NCBI GenBank assembly: GCA_036346375.1 | Contig: CM070508.1 | Span: 21,272,852-21,336,851 of the forward strand | From: Guadua angustifolia | Lineage: Eukaryota > Streptophyta > Magnoliopsida > Poales > Poaceae | Direction of reading: 5' to 3' | DNA length: 64,000 bases | Shown: piece by piece, positions 22,620 to 34,022 of the stretch | How positions within the stretch are numbered: the stretch's first letter is position 1 | Layout of the letters: every line of letters starts with the position of its first letter | The notes under the pieces: generated by a model | What the model saw: the letters and a program-made list of their open reading frames with translations, nothing else | What the model was told of the DNA's origin: nothing | The model's database searches: none | Translations under genes and position numbers: made by a program

Positions 22620-25600
22620 TGTACCTGTGGCGACTCATATAATTAGCCTAGGGTAGCAACAGTAATACTGCCATCACCCTAAAATAATTACACAAATCTC
22701 AGCATAGCACCGACAAAATATTGAAAAGTCCAGTACTTTACCAGCTACTATGTCGTGTTCAGAGTGTTACAGCAGAACAATAATTAGAGATTGTATGAAA
22801 ATATATTCACTGCTTAGCCACGCAGGGCTATATGTCCATTACATAGGATTACAATACTTCCCTGTACAGCAAAAGTGTATGACTAGTGCCTGCACATACT
22901 AAATACCACCTAGGAGCATAATACAACCTATAGAACCTCTTAGTCCTCCTGATAGTAGTAGGTATAGTAGTAGCCCTTCGAGCCATCATCCTGATGACCC
23001 TGGAGCTGATCCTAGGAGTAAGCCTCATCACTAGCCTCAAATGTCGATCCATCAAGACCACCTTCTAGAAAAGGGGGAAATACAAGAGTGAGCACAGCGT
23101 ACTCAGCAAGTATTAGATAACAGATGTATTATACTGATGTTTTTCTCTCCAACCAACACCAATTTCCTTCCTCTCAACTTAGTTTTTACCGAAATTAGAT
23201 TTTTAGGGTTTTCTTTAAGGGTTGGCAAGTTTTAGTTATTGAAACTCAGCTACTAGCACCCGTATATGAGACAGACTAGCTTTTGCAACCTTCAATCTAT
23301 GAGACAGGCTTGAATCCAAGATATTTAACCCTACACAGGTTTGTATCACTTTACCCATAATGGCCCCATTTTTGAGACTCCAGAACGTTTATCGCTATTC
23401 TGGTACTAGATCCCCAATCCTGTATTCCAAGGGGGATATCCTCCCGTCACTCGCAATTACAGTTGTACCCCGGTACTCCCGGTGGTACTTCTCCGGGCTT
23501 CAAATATACCGCCCCTAATCATTCCATTCACAACCTTCCACTTCTAACATTCCAAACACCATCAAATTGGGTATCCGGCATTACCCAGCTAGGCTATAAT
23601 ATACTTACCTCATGTGGAGATCATAGTACTTTCATGGGACAACCTTTTCTAACAGCGATTCATCTCGTTATGGTTGATATTGAAATTACAGCTCATTGTC
23701 CAAGTGTAGGTGTTTTGTCTTTATATTATAACCTCTGTAGAGAGTACCACCGGCGTGGGTACACCCCCACCCTTTCCCCTATGCTCTCTACCCACCAGCA
23801 TAGTCACTACTAACACATCCACGACTCCATTCGTGGATATCCTAACACACACCCATCATTTCCAAACCATATTTTCTAATACCAACACCATATTACCAAC
23901 TTCCACGTCACATTACAATTTTCCACATCACAAAACCATTTCCACATTGCAATACCATTCCCACCCATTTACCACAACACTTCTTTCATCCAACTCCCAT
24001 TTACTCTCCCATTTTTGGAATTTAAGTTTTGATGCAGTGATGATACGATTATATGAAAAACATTAAAAATATTTAGCAAAGATGCTCAAGGAATCTTGCC
24101 TGGAATAAAACTTGACAATTTGCCCTTACTCGAAGATGGGTTCGGATTGGCGAGGCGATTCAGGTTGAGACCTGAAAACATAAAACTATTACTAGGGCCA
24201 TTACATGAATTTAATTATCTTGGTGTCCAACTGATTTTCTGATCTATTGTTCAATTTTATCTGAGCAGAATTTATTAATACCATTTGTCAAATTTTTATG
24301 TGAACCATGAACCGATCACCCCAAATCGACATGGATCGCGGCGCGATTTATTTTTCTACCCTCTTATCTTTTTTCTCTTCTTTTTATTTTTCTTATTTTC
24401 TTTTTCACCTTTTTTTCTCTTCTCCTCCTTTCTATTTTTCTCTTGACTCCCTTCTTTTTCTCAGGTTTCGCCCGAACCTCTGGCTTCTTGCTCTTGGTTC
24501 TGTCGCCTCCCTCTCCTCTTCATTTCCTGGCCGATCTCCTCTCCTCCCTCTTGCTCTCCTGCTCACCTCCTGCACCTGACGCCTCCTCTCTCGCGCCTTC
24601 TTCCTCTACTCTCCTCGCCGGCCTCTCCTGCGCCTCCTCTCTCAGTCGCTCTCCCCACCAGCCAGCCTCCTCCCTGCCTGGCGCCTCCTGCTCTTGCGGC
24701 TCGGCACCAACCTCAGCCGCACCTCGCCACGCAAGGCACCGACCCCAGGCAGGCTTCCCGCACTCGGCTGCGCCATGGCCAAGTTCTGCCCTCCTCTATT
24801 GATCTAACAGAGCTAGAGTTCTACCCTTCTCATTTCTTTGTTTTTGCTTCATTTGCTTATTGATTTTGCTTTTGATTTCGGGTCTATGTTGAACGTTGGG
24901 GTTGGCTTGAAACAAGAATAGAGATTCTACACTAATCTTTACCCACAACTACTGAGACCATATGGGGAAAACCCAATCTATCACCTCCCCCATTCCCTTG
25001 GCTAGCTAATGCCTCAATCTATCATTTGCATATTATGCCCTATACTGTTGCTACTGCTAAGCTAGGGTAATGTGCACCTAGATGGTTGGGGATGAAGCTA
25101 GTGGGTTGCAATGAGGGTTGATGGCAGTATCAGGGGTGATGCTGGCTCTTGACATTGGGATGCCTCCACCTTGCTTCAGGTTGTCATCTCCTCTTCTGGT
25201 GATCTCCACCTCCCTCTTGTGGATACTCCTTAGATCACCTCTTCTGGATGTTGTCGCCCTCCTTCTTGTTGGTTGCTTCAGTTGAGGATGTTCTATGTTC
25301 TTGGATGAACACAAGCACTGGATGCTGCTTCGGTTTGTGGCTGTGCTCTTGTGATGTTCTCAGTTTGTGTTCTAGGAGCTTTGGCCGAATGGCTGTGCGG
25401 CTGGCTATTGGCTGGCAAGAGCTGGTTTTATGGCCTTAGCAATTTTTTGGCGAATAACCTTTATGCCCTTAGGGTTTTACTGCTCCCTATTGGCTTTGGG
25501 GTTATTACAGTCATTCTGCGCCCAAAACACTAACGATACCCGCATATCGTACCAGGTAAGTCTAAATGCCGAATGATGAACCCCGAAATATCGAGAGGTG

Positions 25601-25758
25601 CCTATCTGGGTCCCGGATAGATTAGGTACCTCAATGGAGATACCTTTCACTACGGGACTAACGACATTCTCCAATCCTTACATTTTATTTTCTTGCCTAA
25701 TCATTTTTAATGTTTAATTAATTTTTTAATTAAACTGATAACCCCTCAGGTTATCACA
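22620..25758 (-). mobile_element. Gypsy-type LTR, probably solo (about 3.1 kb)
   Basis: Read on the minus strand it begins TGTGATAACCTGAGGGG and appears to end at the complement of TGTACCTGTGGCGACTC. It shares with the LTRs at 34023 and 49220 the GAGTGAGCACAGCGTACTCAGCAAG-type segment near 23090. No gag-pol or second LTR is present. The 5-bp flanks (CACCA and GTACT) do not match, so one end may be misplaced or truncated. A pyrimidine-rich and GC-rich block (24340-24790) gives spurious open frames. Confidence 0.45.
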
Positions 25759-26209
25759 GTACTCTAGCTTTCACTATGAAATGCTATACCATCCTTCGTT
25801 CCTTTCCTTCTAACTTTAAAACAACATATCACATCATTATGCCTACAATGAAAATCACACAAAACCGCTTGTAATTTTTCCCTAACTTCCCCTATGTCAT
25901 TTTGACGAAGTGCAAGACCAACAAAAATCATGATGTGCATATTGCACAAATAAATCCCCCACCCTGTAAACACTTCCTTGCAAATTACAACTAAAAAACA
26001 AAAAATTACCTCTTTGTCGCCATTTCAATTGACGACTGAGATCTGTGCCAATAGACCATGTCTCTATCAGCATTCCAAATGGCAACAGTTTGGTAATTCT
26101 ATAAAATTTTTAAGTGGTATATTATTCCTGTAATTTTTTTAAAATATATTATTAAAAAACTCCATTCCAAATAGGGACTAAGCTGTTTTACACCCTACAT
26201 TCTAAAAAC

Positions 26210-26738
26210 AATGTAACAAGTGCATTTTACACCTCCGACCTTTGGAAAAAAGTCCACTTGACCCATGGAACTGCAAAATCGAGTATTATTTAACACCCTA
26301 AACTTACAAAATCAGATCAACTTACACCACATGACAGTTTTGCTGATGGAGATCCAACTTTGGATGGTTTTTGCCATATTAGTAACCATGTTATTGGTTT
26401 TTGCTGATGTGATCCAAACGAGAAGAGGGAGGACAGCGTGAAGAAGAAAGAGACTGAGGAGAAAGCGAGAGGAGTAAGAAATAGGTCAATGATGTGGATG
26501 TTAGTATCCTTGAGTTGAATTCTCATGAGCAAACCTTGATAAAATAGCTGCTAAATATAGGAAAAACCACCTTAAGTAGGGTTCATGTCATGGAAACTAC
26601 CCTCCATAATGACTTAGTGTGCAGATTGACCTAGTTTTATAAATTTGTGGGTGAGGAGGGTGTTAATACTAGGTTTTATAAATAAGGATGTTGAGTGAAT
26701 TTTTTTCAAAGTTACGTTGCAAAGTGTACTTATCTCAA
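26210..26738. mobile_element. Inverted-repeat element related to 15388-17790
   Basis: Arms of about 130-160 bp (26210-26340 and 26590-26738) are inverted diverged copies, with motifs such as TTAACACCCT and CTAGGTTTTATAAAT. The centre (26340-26580) contains a purine-rich stretch and no ORF. The relationship to the earlier element was seen by eye. Exact ends and TSD are not resolved. Confidence 0.45.
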
Positions 26739-26799
26739 AAACAAATAGCAATAATACATGTGTGCAAACGTATAGAAACACATTCCAAACCTTCCTCTG

Positions 26800-27041
26800 T
26801 TCTGTCACAGCACTAGTGGTGCATTGCAAAGTGACATGTGGACATCCCCGTTGATCTGACAACCAGACATGGCTGTCCACGCTGGCACCGCACCTTATCC
26901 TGCTCCAGAATCCCAGCCAACCAATCACAATCCAACATATACCCATCCAAACAAAAATCCAAAACAAATGGAAATAGCCGAAACTTCGGTGATCTGCAGC
27001 CCTCACACACTCACTCTCCTCCTCCATTGAGCTCCGCGACA
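26800..27041 (+). promoter_or_regulatory. Promoter and 5' UTR of TLP18.3
   Basis: Immediately upstream of the TLP18.3 ATG is a compact region with a CCAAT box (CCAATCACAA at 26921-26930) and a CT-rich leader (TCACTCTCCTCCTCC near 27011-27025). No perfect TATA box is apparent. The assignment rests on position and composition. Confidence 0.45.
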
Positions 27042-27140
27042 ATGGAGACCCTCCTCTCCCCCTCCACATTGTTACCCCTCTCCGACGGTCCAAGAAGCCA
27101 ACTCTTGGTGTCTCCTCCAAGCCCACCGTGGTGTTCTGCT

Positions 27141-27622
27141 TGATAGAACTAATAAACAACATTAGCTAAACTAAGTCATGATCACCAAAAATGTAATGCG
27201 GAAATAAATCATTAGATGAATGCACTAACCCGGTGAAGAAAAGGTAACCATTAGAGTTCTTGTCGGTGAAGTTTTTGCGTCAGCGATGGGGGCTGCACCA
27301 ACGGGCAATGAAGAAAAGAAGGGGGCACCGAGACGTTCTCGATGATGGTTCTGGTCTTCGGTAGCCTCACACCAAAACCCTAGATCGGATTGGTCTTTCG
27401 GGAAGAAAATGAACTCTTAGAGCATATCACTTCTTGAGTTACGGCTTTTCCCTCTTAATACAGCGCGGGCTATCGGGACAAAAACCAACAACTTTAGAAA
27501 GCTCCTGATCAGAGTGCGTTAGAGGTGGGACTAGCCCCTAATCTCGGATCTTCTTCCTTAATTTCGGATCTTCTTCCTTAATTTTTGGTTCTTTATGTTA
27601 TGATTGAAGATCAAAACTAACA
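27141..27622 (-). repeat. 3' LTR of Copia C (482 bp)
   Basis: Minus-strand LTR from TGTTAGTTTTGATC to TATCA. 27287-27622 aligns along its length with 42006-42343 at about 93% identity by eye. Confidence 0.85.
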
Positions 27623-28122
27623 TTCTCCCACTTGATCGAAGGCTAATATCATAAGTCCACACTTAACAAAATAACACACCAAGATAAAGTATTACAATGA
27701 TTAATTTAAGCACCGCTGCAACCCTAGTATCTATAATGCATTATTCTATCTCGATAGGATAATTAATTATTTCTTAACGGGAGTTGGTTTTATTCTTATA
27801 TTCCTTTGTGCAGTTTGTTTTCATTTATCATCATGTGCACATTAAAGAGGTGAAAACAAACCTTGTAATTTCCAGAATAAAAGTTTTGGGATCTCAATTT
27901 GTCCCATAAGTATAGGCTGTCAATAAGTCTTATTCCGGCACTAATTTTGAGACAAGCCTTTAACAGGGAATCATTAAACCAAACATGATGCATAAACTTA
28001 CAAATTAAACATGATACTCAATTCTTATAGGCTGAACATCAATAATTTGATTATGGATTACATCTTTCACAACGTCATGTGTTTGGCAGCACAATTTGAC
28101 ATGTTGTTACTCGAAGCAAAAA

Positions 28123-29420
28123 TTACACTCTTACATAATAAATTCTAGGATAGAATCTTAAGCCAAAAATAATTTTTCTTATTCTTAAACCACAACAGCC
28201 TATTGTGGATTTCTTATTATTTAATAGTCTTATGACATGCCACAAGTCTGCTTGCATCATTAATGACGCCTTAAGATATTGACTAGAACCATTCCACAAT
28301 ATGGCTCTTTCTGCAAGGTTGAAGATTTGACTTGATGTGGATTTCTTAATATCAACACACCTTGCATAATCTGTGTCTGAATAACCCATAACTTTATGAT
28401 TATCAGACTTCTTATATGTGAGCATGTAATCATTAGCATTTTGCCTATGATGCAAAGTTGTCTTTAATAGTTTTCCAGTGGTCCAGTTCTGAATTAATAT
28501 ATACCAAGTATCCTAATTACAAACGTTAAATAAGGGTTTATGCAAACTTAAGTATACATAATGTTCATGACAGCGGAACATAAGAAAAAACTTCTGTCGC
28601 CCTTAATAATCGGAGTAAACTCCCTTAATATTGGACCTATCTTGGTGAATCTTAATAGTCAAAACATGAAAGACATCACCAAGACAAACTTTAATTCTCA
28701 GAAGAGAAAGAAAATATTTGGATCTTAAACATTAATGTCCGTATTGCTGATAGCCAACAAGGCATCGTCTATATAAACAATAAGTCCATATAAACAGCTA
28801 AGAGGTTAAATTTACTCCCACTGGTTTTAAGGTTAAAACTTAGGGAGATTTGGATATTTGCCACTCTTCAATTTCAAACTTCGACGCCATGTACAAATCA
28901 TGCCAATGGAGTGGCATTTTTTGTACATGGCGTCGAATTTTCACATTGAAGGGTGGCAAATATCCAATTAATTCTAAAAGGCTTAAGGTATCTTTATGTG
29001 AGGCTCACATTATCATAAACTCCAGAATCAACTAGAGGTGGAACTTTTAGAGACAAAGATTGCTATTCTCTCAAACTATCGACATTGGAACATAAGCACG
29101 ATTGTGTCAAGTATAGTTTACCTTGCCTCAAAGCTCCCACTAGAATCAACATTTTTATAAACTCAGTGGCACCCTTTAGTCTGGATGGAAGCTTGACAAT
29201 CCCATGTATATAAGTATCTAAATTTTCCTAGAGTGTAAGATATTGATATTAATTATCTGTAATCCTTCCATCTATGAAACTTATTGACAAGAAGAGTAAC
29301 TTTAATAGAGTAAGGAATTTGTTCATGGAGTTTATGTCTCACATAATGAAGCTTTTCTTTTCTCAATGATACGTTCCACTCTCCCCCTCGAAATGTGGTA
29401 CAAGCGTCAATGCCACAATT
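28123..29420 (-). pseudogene. Copia C pol remnants (pre-integrase, RT, RNase H)
   Basis: On the minus strand about 29420-29350 matches the GAG-pre-integrase motif (HISRGRVERI). 28787-28751 gives the reverse transcriptase active site GLIVYIDDALLA. 28455-28123 carries RNase H motifs (MLTYKKSDN, GYSDTDYARCVD, KKSTSS). Integrase-to-RT spacing is far shorter than in an intact Copia, so the catalytic integrase core and the N-terminal part of RT are deleted. Frames are interrupted. Confidence 0.7.
28850..28967. mobile_element. 118-bp hairpin MITE within Copia C
   Basis: TTGGATATTTGCCACTC at the left is complemented by GTGGCAAATATCCAA at the right. The centre contains CGACGCCATGTACA and its complement, so the whole unit folds on itself. 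ATT occurs on both sides and could be a 3-bp TSD (Harbinger-like), but this is weak. Confidence 0.6.
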
Positions 29421-31116
29421 TCAATGAACTCTCATAAATATTTCACTTTCAGTGAAGCCAATAGAGTTAACAACATACTTAATTCTCCCTAAATAATTTA
29501 CAAGAGTGTGAGCAAATTACCTTTTTATAATGGGAACATAAATTACATTATTAGGATTGAAAGTGAAAACATAACTTAGTACTGATGGAAAACTTCCAAC
29601 ATCTCTAACATTAGCCTCCTATTCATTTTCTAAGGCTTTGTTTGAAAACTTTCATAGTCTTGAGGTAATGTTGGCAGCATAAATACAGTCTTCTATCTTA
29701 GTATTTAGCCAACTTTCTTTATGAATGCACACATTCATGGGTACAATCATAGTTCACTTCTCATTCTTCATTCTTGTTCTTTCATTCTTTATGAATGACA
29801 TAATGAAGTGAATTGGAAGGGCTCCAATAATTTTTCATGTCCTAACTCATTGACTTTGAGCACTCTTATGATCAGTATACTGGCAAGAACTTTTGAGGAG
29901 CTTCATAATGTTTTTTCATTATTGCTAGATAGTCATAATTTAACTGGAGGATTGCTCCCTCAAATCCTAAATTTTATGATCAAAAGGGACATTTGCTTAA
30001 ATTGCTCCCATTAGTCATCAGAATATTGAACTCTTATTAATGTCTAAGTTATTAGATGCTTCTTTTAATAGGAGCTAATCATCAACATTATGTTTGTGTG
30101 TGTAATCAATAGCCTCAAGAATAATATGCTAATAAATTACTCTATTTCTTATTAGGGTACTAGAAACAGCCGAAGAACTTATGGCTGAATTGATAATAGG
30201 GATATAACACTGATAATTATTTAATATCCACAAAAATGTGAATGATTGTCTATCATGAAATTAACCCAACACTGGTCAGGTTAATAACATGCTAATGACA
30301 AAGCTTAACAATTCTAATTCGCTTCACCATTGGGCAAAAACGAAGAAGAACTTAATATGAGGAAAGAATTAGCAGTCCATCTTCACATCATATTTTGGAA
30401 GAAAACGAAGAGTAACTGGATTCACTAATGGGGATGGCAAATGATCACAAACAATGCTGGTCAGTATGTAACCATGAGCCATAAACGTAATCTTTAAATC
30501 AACATGAAATCTCTAACCAAAACTTCTCATTGGTTCCATTTTGATTAGAGAAGCTATGGGAATGACATATGACTATAATCAACTTTGGTCAGAATATAAT
30601 CGTGTGTCACAATATAATCCCAAAACATAACTACAGTTCCAAACCGTATCACCTTTGAGTACATAACAGAAAAGAACTTAATCTATGGGAATGGTATACA
30701 ATTGCAAACAACTTTGGTCAGAATGTAATTATGACTACAACATAATCCCAAAACTTCATTAAATCTCTAACTAAGACTTCTCATTAGTTCCATCTTAATT
30801 AGAGATATCTTAATTATGATGTAGTCTTTATCATATAAATGCTTTAAAAGACTCAATAACTTAATTAATATGAGAATTAATTAAATGTCACATAACCCAT
30901 AAAAGACGTTAGTCAGTATATAGTCATGAAGCATTTAATTAATCATAATCACATTGTCTCAAGGTAGAATACATTAATAAGAGACAAAATTAATCACATG
31001 ATCAAAATTACTGAGCATTAGACATCAAGTACTTAATTGCGGAAGTGTAAACAATTAATAATTAATGAGCAGTAAATTAAATGCTAAATTGAAAATAAGG
31101 GAGAAACTTAAGCTCA
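29421..31116 (-). other. Degenerate Copia C interior
   Basis: AT-rich, stop-filled sequence upstream (on the minus strand) of the pol remnants. It should correspond to gag and leader. I could not identify a zinc knuckle or protease motif. Confidence 0.4.
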
Positions 31117-31124
31117 GAATTTAG

Positions 31125-31945
31125 CAGTGTTCAAAAAGGCGGCAAAAGGCGGCGCCTAGGCGACGCCTAGGTGCTAAGCGGTGACCCTCCGCCTCGCCTT
31201 GACACAAAATCGCGCTCTACGGAAGAGCGCCTCGTGGATCTTGCAGCGGTGTAGGCGGCTCGATTGCTAAAAGGCGCAGTGGGCTCTAAGTAGGGGTGGG
31301 CATTCGGGAGAGCTTGAGGGGGCCAAGGAGGAGGGCAGGTGGCACCGAGTGAGGCGGGCAGGCGGTGCCGAGGGAACTGGGAGGAGACGCCGACCGTCGA
31401 GGAGCTCGAGGGAGGAGGGGCTAGAGGGCAAGCGGCACCGAGGGAGGAACCTTAGGGCCTCAGCCGCCAAAATCGGGTTCGGGAGTGCTGCGCAAAGGGA
31501 AGACTAAAGGCCGCTGAATGCTCGATCTAGGGTTGCTACCTAGGAGTCATGGACTTCGGGAATTTGTTAACTGTGTCTGCGTAAGTGCTAATCGGTGTTT
31601 GGTTATTCGGTGATAAGAGCTTAGTCTCAGTGATTTGTGCAAACTAATGTATTGCACTTAGTCTCAGTGATAAGAGCTTCCAATGTAGGAATGGGGTATA
31701 AATCAATAAATGGGGGACAATTATACTAAAATGTGGCTTTTGTTAGCTCGAAGATTAGTTATGGTTCAATGTGCAGATTGTAGAAGGCACCAAGCAGTAC
31801 AAAGTATTCAGGAAAATTAAGTTTATTTAATAGTCGGTGCTTGTTTGCAATTTCCACCTAGGCGCGCCTAGGCGCCACCTAGGCGAACTAGGCGCTAGGC
31901 AGTGGGCCTCCGTCCACCTACCGCCTAGCGCTTTTTTGAACCTTG
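31125..31945. mobile_element. Non-autonomous hAT element (821 bp, perfect TSD)
   Basis: It starts CAGTGTTCAAAAAGGCGG and ends CGCTTTTTTGAACCTTG, a TIR of about 15 bp with few changes. It is flanked by a perfect 8-bp TSD GAATTTAG (31117-31124 and 31946-31953). Subterminal GGCGCCTAGGCG-type repeats occur at both ends (31150-31260 and 31858-31930). No transposase is recognised. It is nested in Copia C. Confidence 0.9.
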
Positions 31946-32134
31946 GAATTTAGGGCATAGGAAATTGTAACATATGTGGAAATATAAACAACTCAGGTAG
32001 AAACTTAACTAATCCCATCATAGCTTATTCTCGGAATGCACTAAAGCGTTGTTTGTGGTCTATCTGAGAAAACATCCAAAAACCAACCTAAAAATTTATG
32101 CCAAAAGATGGGCTCATTAATAATATATGACTTA

Positions 32135-33529
32135 TGTCGGTGTGCTTTGCACCGGGGTACCCTTTCCGCCGCGTAGGTTGTAGGCCCAAGAAGTGGCCTA
32201 GCCCAGCATGGAAGCCTGGCGAGCAGGTGGGCGATCATGCCCTGCCCGCCGAGCGAGAAGTCCACATGGTCCCCTGGTGAGCAGGTGGGCGATTATGCCG
32301 TGCTCGCCAGGTGAGCGGCCCGCTTGGTGCCCTGGCGGGTAGCTAGGCGATCATGCCCTGCTCGCCGGGCGAGGCCAGCGTGGCCTGGTGGCGGTGGGCG
32401 ATTCGCCCTACTCGCGGGCGGCGGCTCAGCGTGGTGCCTGGCGGCGGTGGGCAATCATGCCCTACCCGTGGCGAGGAGCCGCGTGGCCCCTAGCGGCGGT
32501 GGGCGATACGCCGCTTCGGGCGCGGCGGCCAGCGTGGTGCCACTGGGGACGGTGGCGATCATGCCCTACCCACCGGGCGAAGAGCGCGTGGCCTGGCGGC
32601 GGTGGCGACACGCCTGCTCACCAAAGCGGCGGCCAGCGTGGTGCCTGGCGGCGGTGGGCGATCAAGCCCCGCTTGCCGGGCGAAGAGCCCGCGTGGCCCC
32701 CTGGCGAGCAGATGTGCGATTACGCCCTACTCGCCGGGCGAGCGGCCCGTGTGGTGCCCTAGCGGGCAGGTGGGCGATCATGCCCTGCCCGCCGGGCGTC
32801 GGCTGAAGAGGCGGCCTGGCAAGTGGGCTGGTGTCCGGGTCCCCCTTGTCAGGCCACGGAGGCGACCAAAGGAATAAGGAGAAGGCTTCGCCTTAAAGTC
32901 TCCTTCCCCTGACATGCTGAGTCAGGGCTATTAATTGTGAAGGATTCTGCTATCGACACGACGACAGCCCATCCCTCTGACGCCTCTCACCAAACCCGTC
33001 GTAGGAGTGTCATATCCCGGGGCCAAGCGGTTAAAGCCCAAGCGGCATTAAATGGGGCTTGAAGGACAAGGCTACAGCGACGGGCGTAATAAATGAGTCA
33101 TGAGTCAGTGAGATAAGGCTCGAATGATGGGTGTAAATAATGAGTCGTAGATCAGTATAGCTTCAACTTCTCACCTGCCCGGGCTGGCCTGTCTATATAA
33201 CGGCGCCTCGGTGCATGGAGGAGGGGGACGACACGCACACAGAACACATAGGAGACACAGAGAAAGAAGCACAAGACTAGGAGAACCATTGTAATCGCCT
33301 CCACACTTCCTCAACAAAGACTTTGCAGGACGTAGGCCTATTTCCCACGCTGGGGGCCCGAACCTGGGTACATCACCATGTCCATTGCTCTGCTGATCCT
33401 CGGGATCCGTCGTAGAGAGCCATTAGGGTTTCCAACCACGAAAACGCCCTCTACCAAACCATACCTTCCATCCTAGGAGTAGTCAACCCTGTTCGTTGAC
33501 GGGGTCCTGTCAGGCGGAATACGCTGACA
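32135..33529 (+). repeat. 5' LTR of Gypsy E (1395 bp) with internal minisatellite
   Basis: TG...CA bounded with the longer inverted ends TGTC and GACA. From about 32215 to 32800 it consists of roughly ten imperfect GC-rich units of about 58-60 bp sharing GGTGGGCGATCATGCCCT. TATATAACGG near 33194 is a probable TATA box. Confidence 0.75.
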
Positions 33530-34022
33530 ACGGCACGCTAGGTAGGATGCTAGTGGTTGGCTCACCCAGCCATCTCTCTGGCGGATTCTGGCCTTCTGTC
33601 CGAAAGGGCCTTGCGTCCGGTGATGGCGGGTTCGCACTCGCAGCGGCAAGAGGTGGCGGAGGCTAGCAGCACCCAGAACACATCCCGGCACTCTCGCCGG
33701 ACGAGGGATTGCCTCACGCCGCCCCCGTAGGAGGGCGGTGGCACCCCCCCAGCAGCGGCCGAGCTTCCGGTTCGGCGTCGGCTGGCCATGGAGGCCGCCA
33801 CTCCGGCCCAGAACCTGCATGCGGTCCGTCTCCTTTTGGACCACCCTCCAGTGAAACTGGTAGGAGAAACTCCGGCCACGCCGTGGCTGCGGGATATTGC
33901 TGTCCTCGTGGACGTAGCCTAGCTCCGCGTAGGGATGCCCGACCGGTTTGGGACCATCGGTACCCCTTAACCAAGGGTGCACGTCGATCACACCCAAGCT
34001 TCCAGTCGCCCAAGTGGGAAGC

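Larger units (their letters stand above)
18154..26178 (+). mobile_element. Degenerate MULE ('MULE-2', about 8 kb) with nested insertions
   Basis: The ends are inverted copies of each other. 18154-18325 (motif AATAATATATTTTAAAAAAA, then GCCATTTCGAATGGCAACA) matches the complement of 26000-26178. Inside are a purine-rich leader, a plus-strand Mutator transposase pseudogene (18926-21603), a second broken ORF (22056-22334) and a Gypsy-type LTR (22620-25758). The precise ends and TSD are not clear, so coordinates are approximate. Confidence 0.6.

Noticed and set aside
24307..24802. Phe/Ser/Leu-rich open frames
   Set aside because: Pyrimidine-rich and GC-rich block within an LTR; no domain and no conserved start context.
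32324..32877. Ala/Arg/Gly/Trp-rich open frames of up to 160 codons
   Set aside because: Translation of the LTR minisatellite in different phases.
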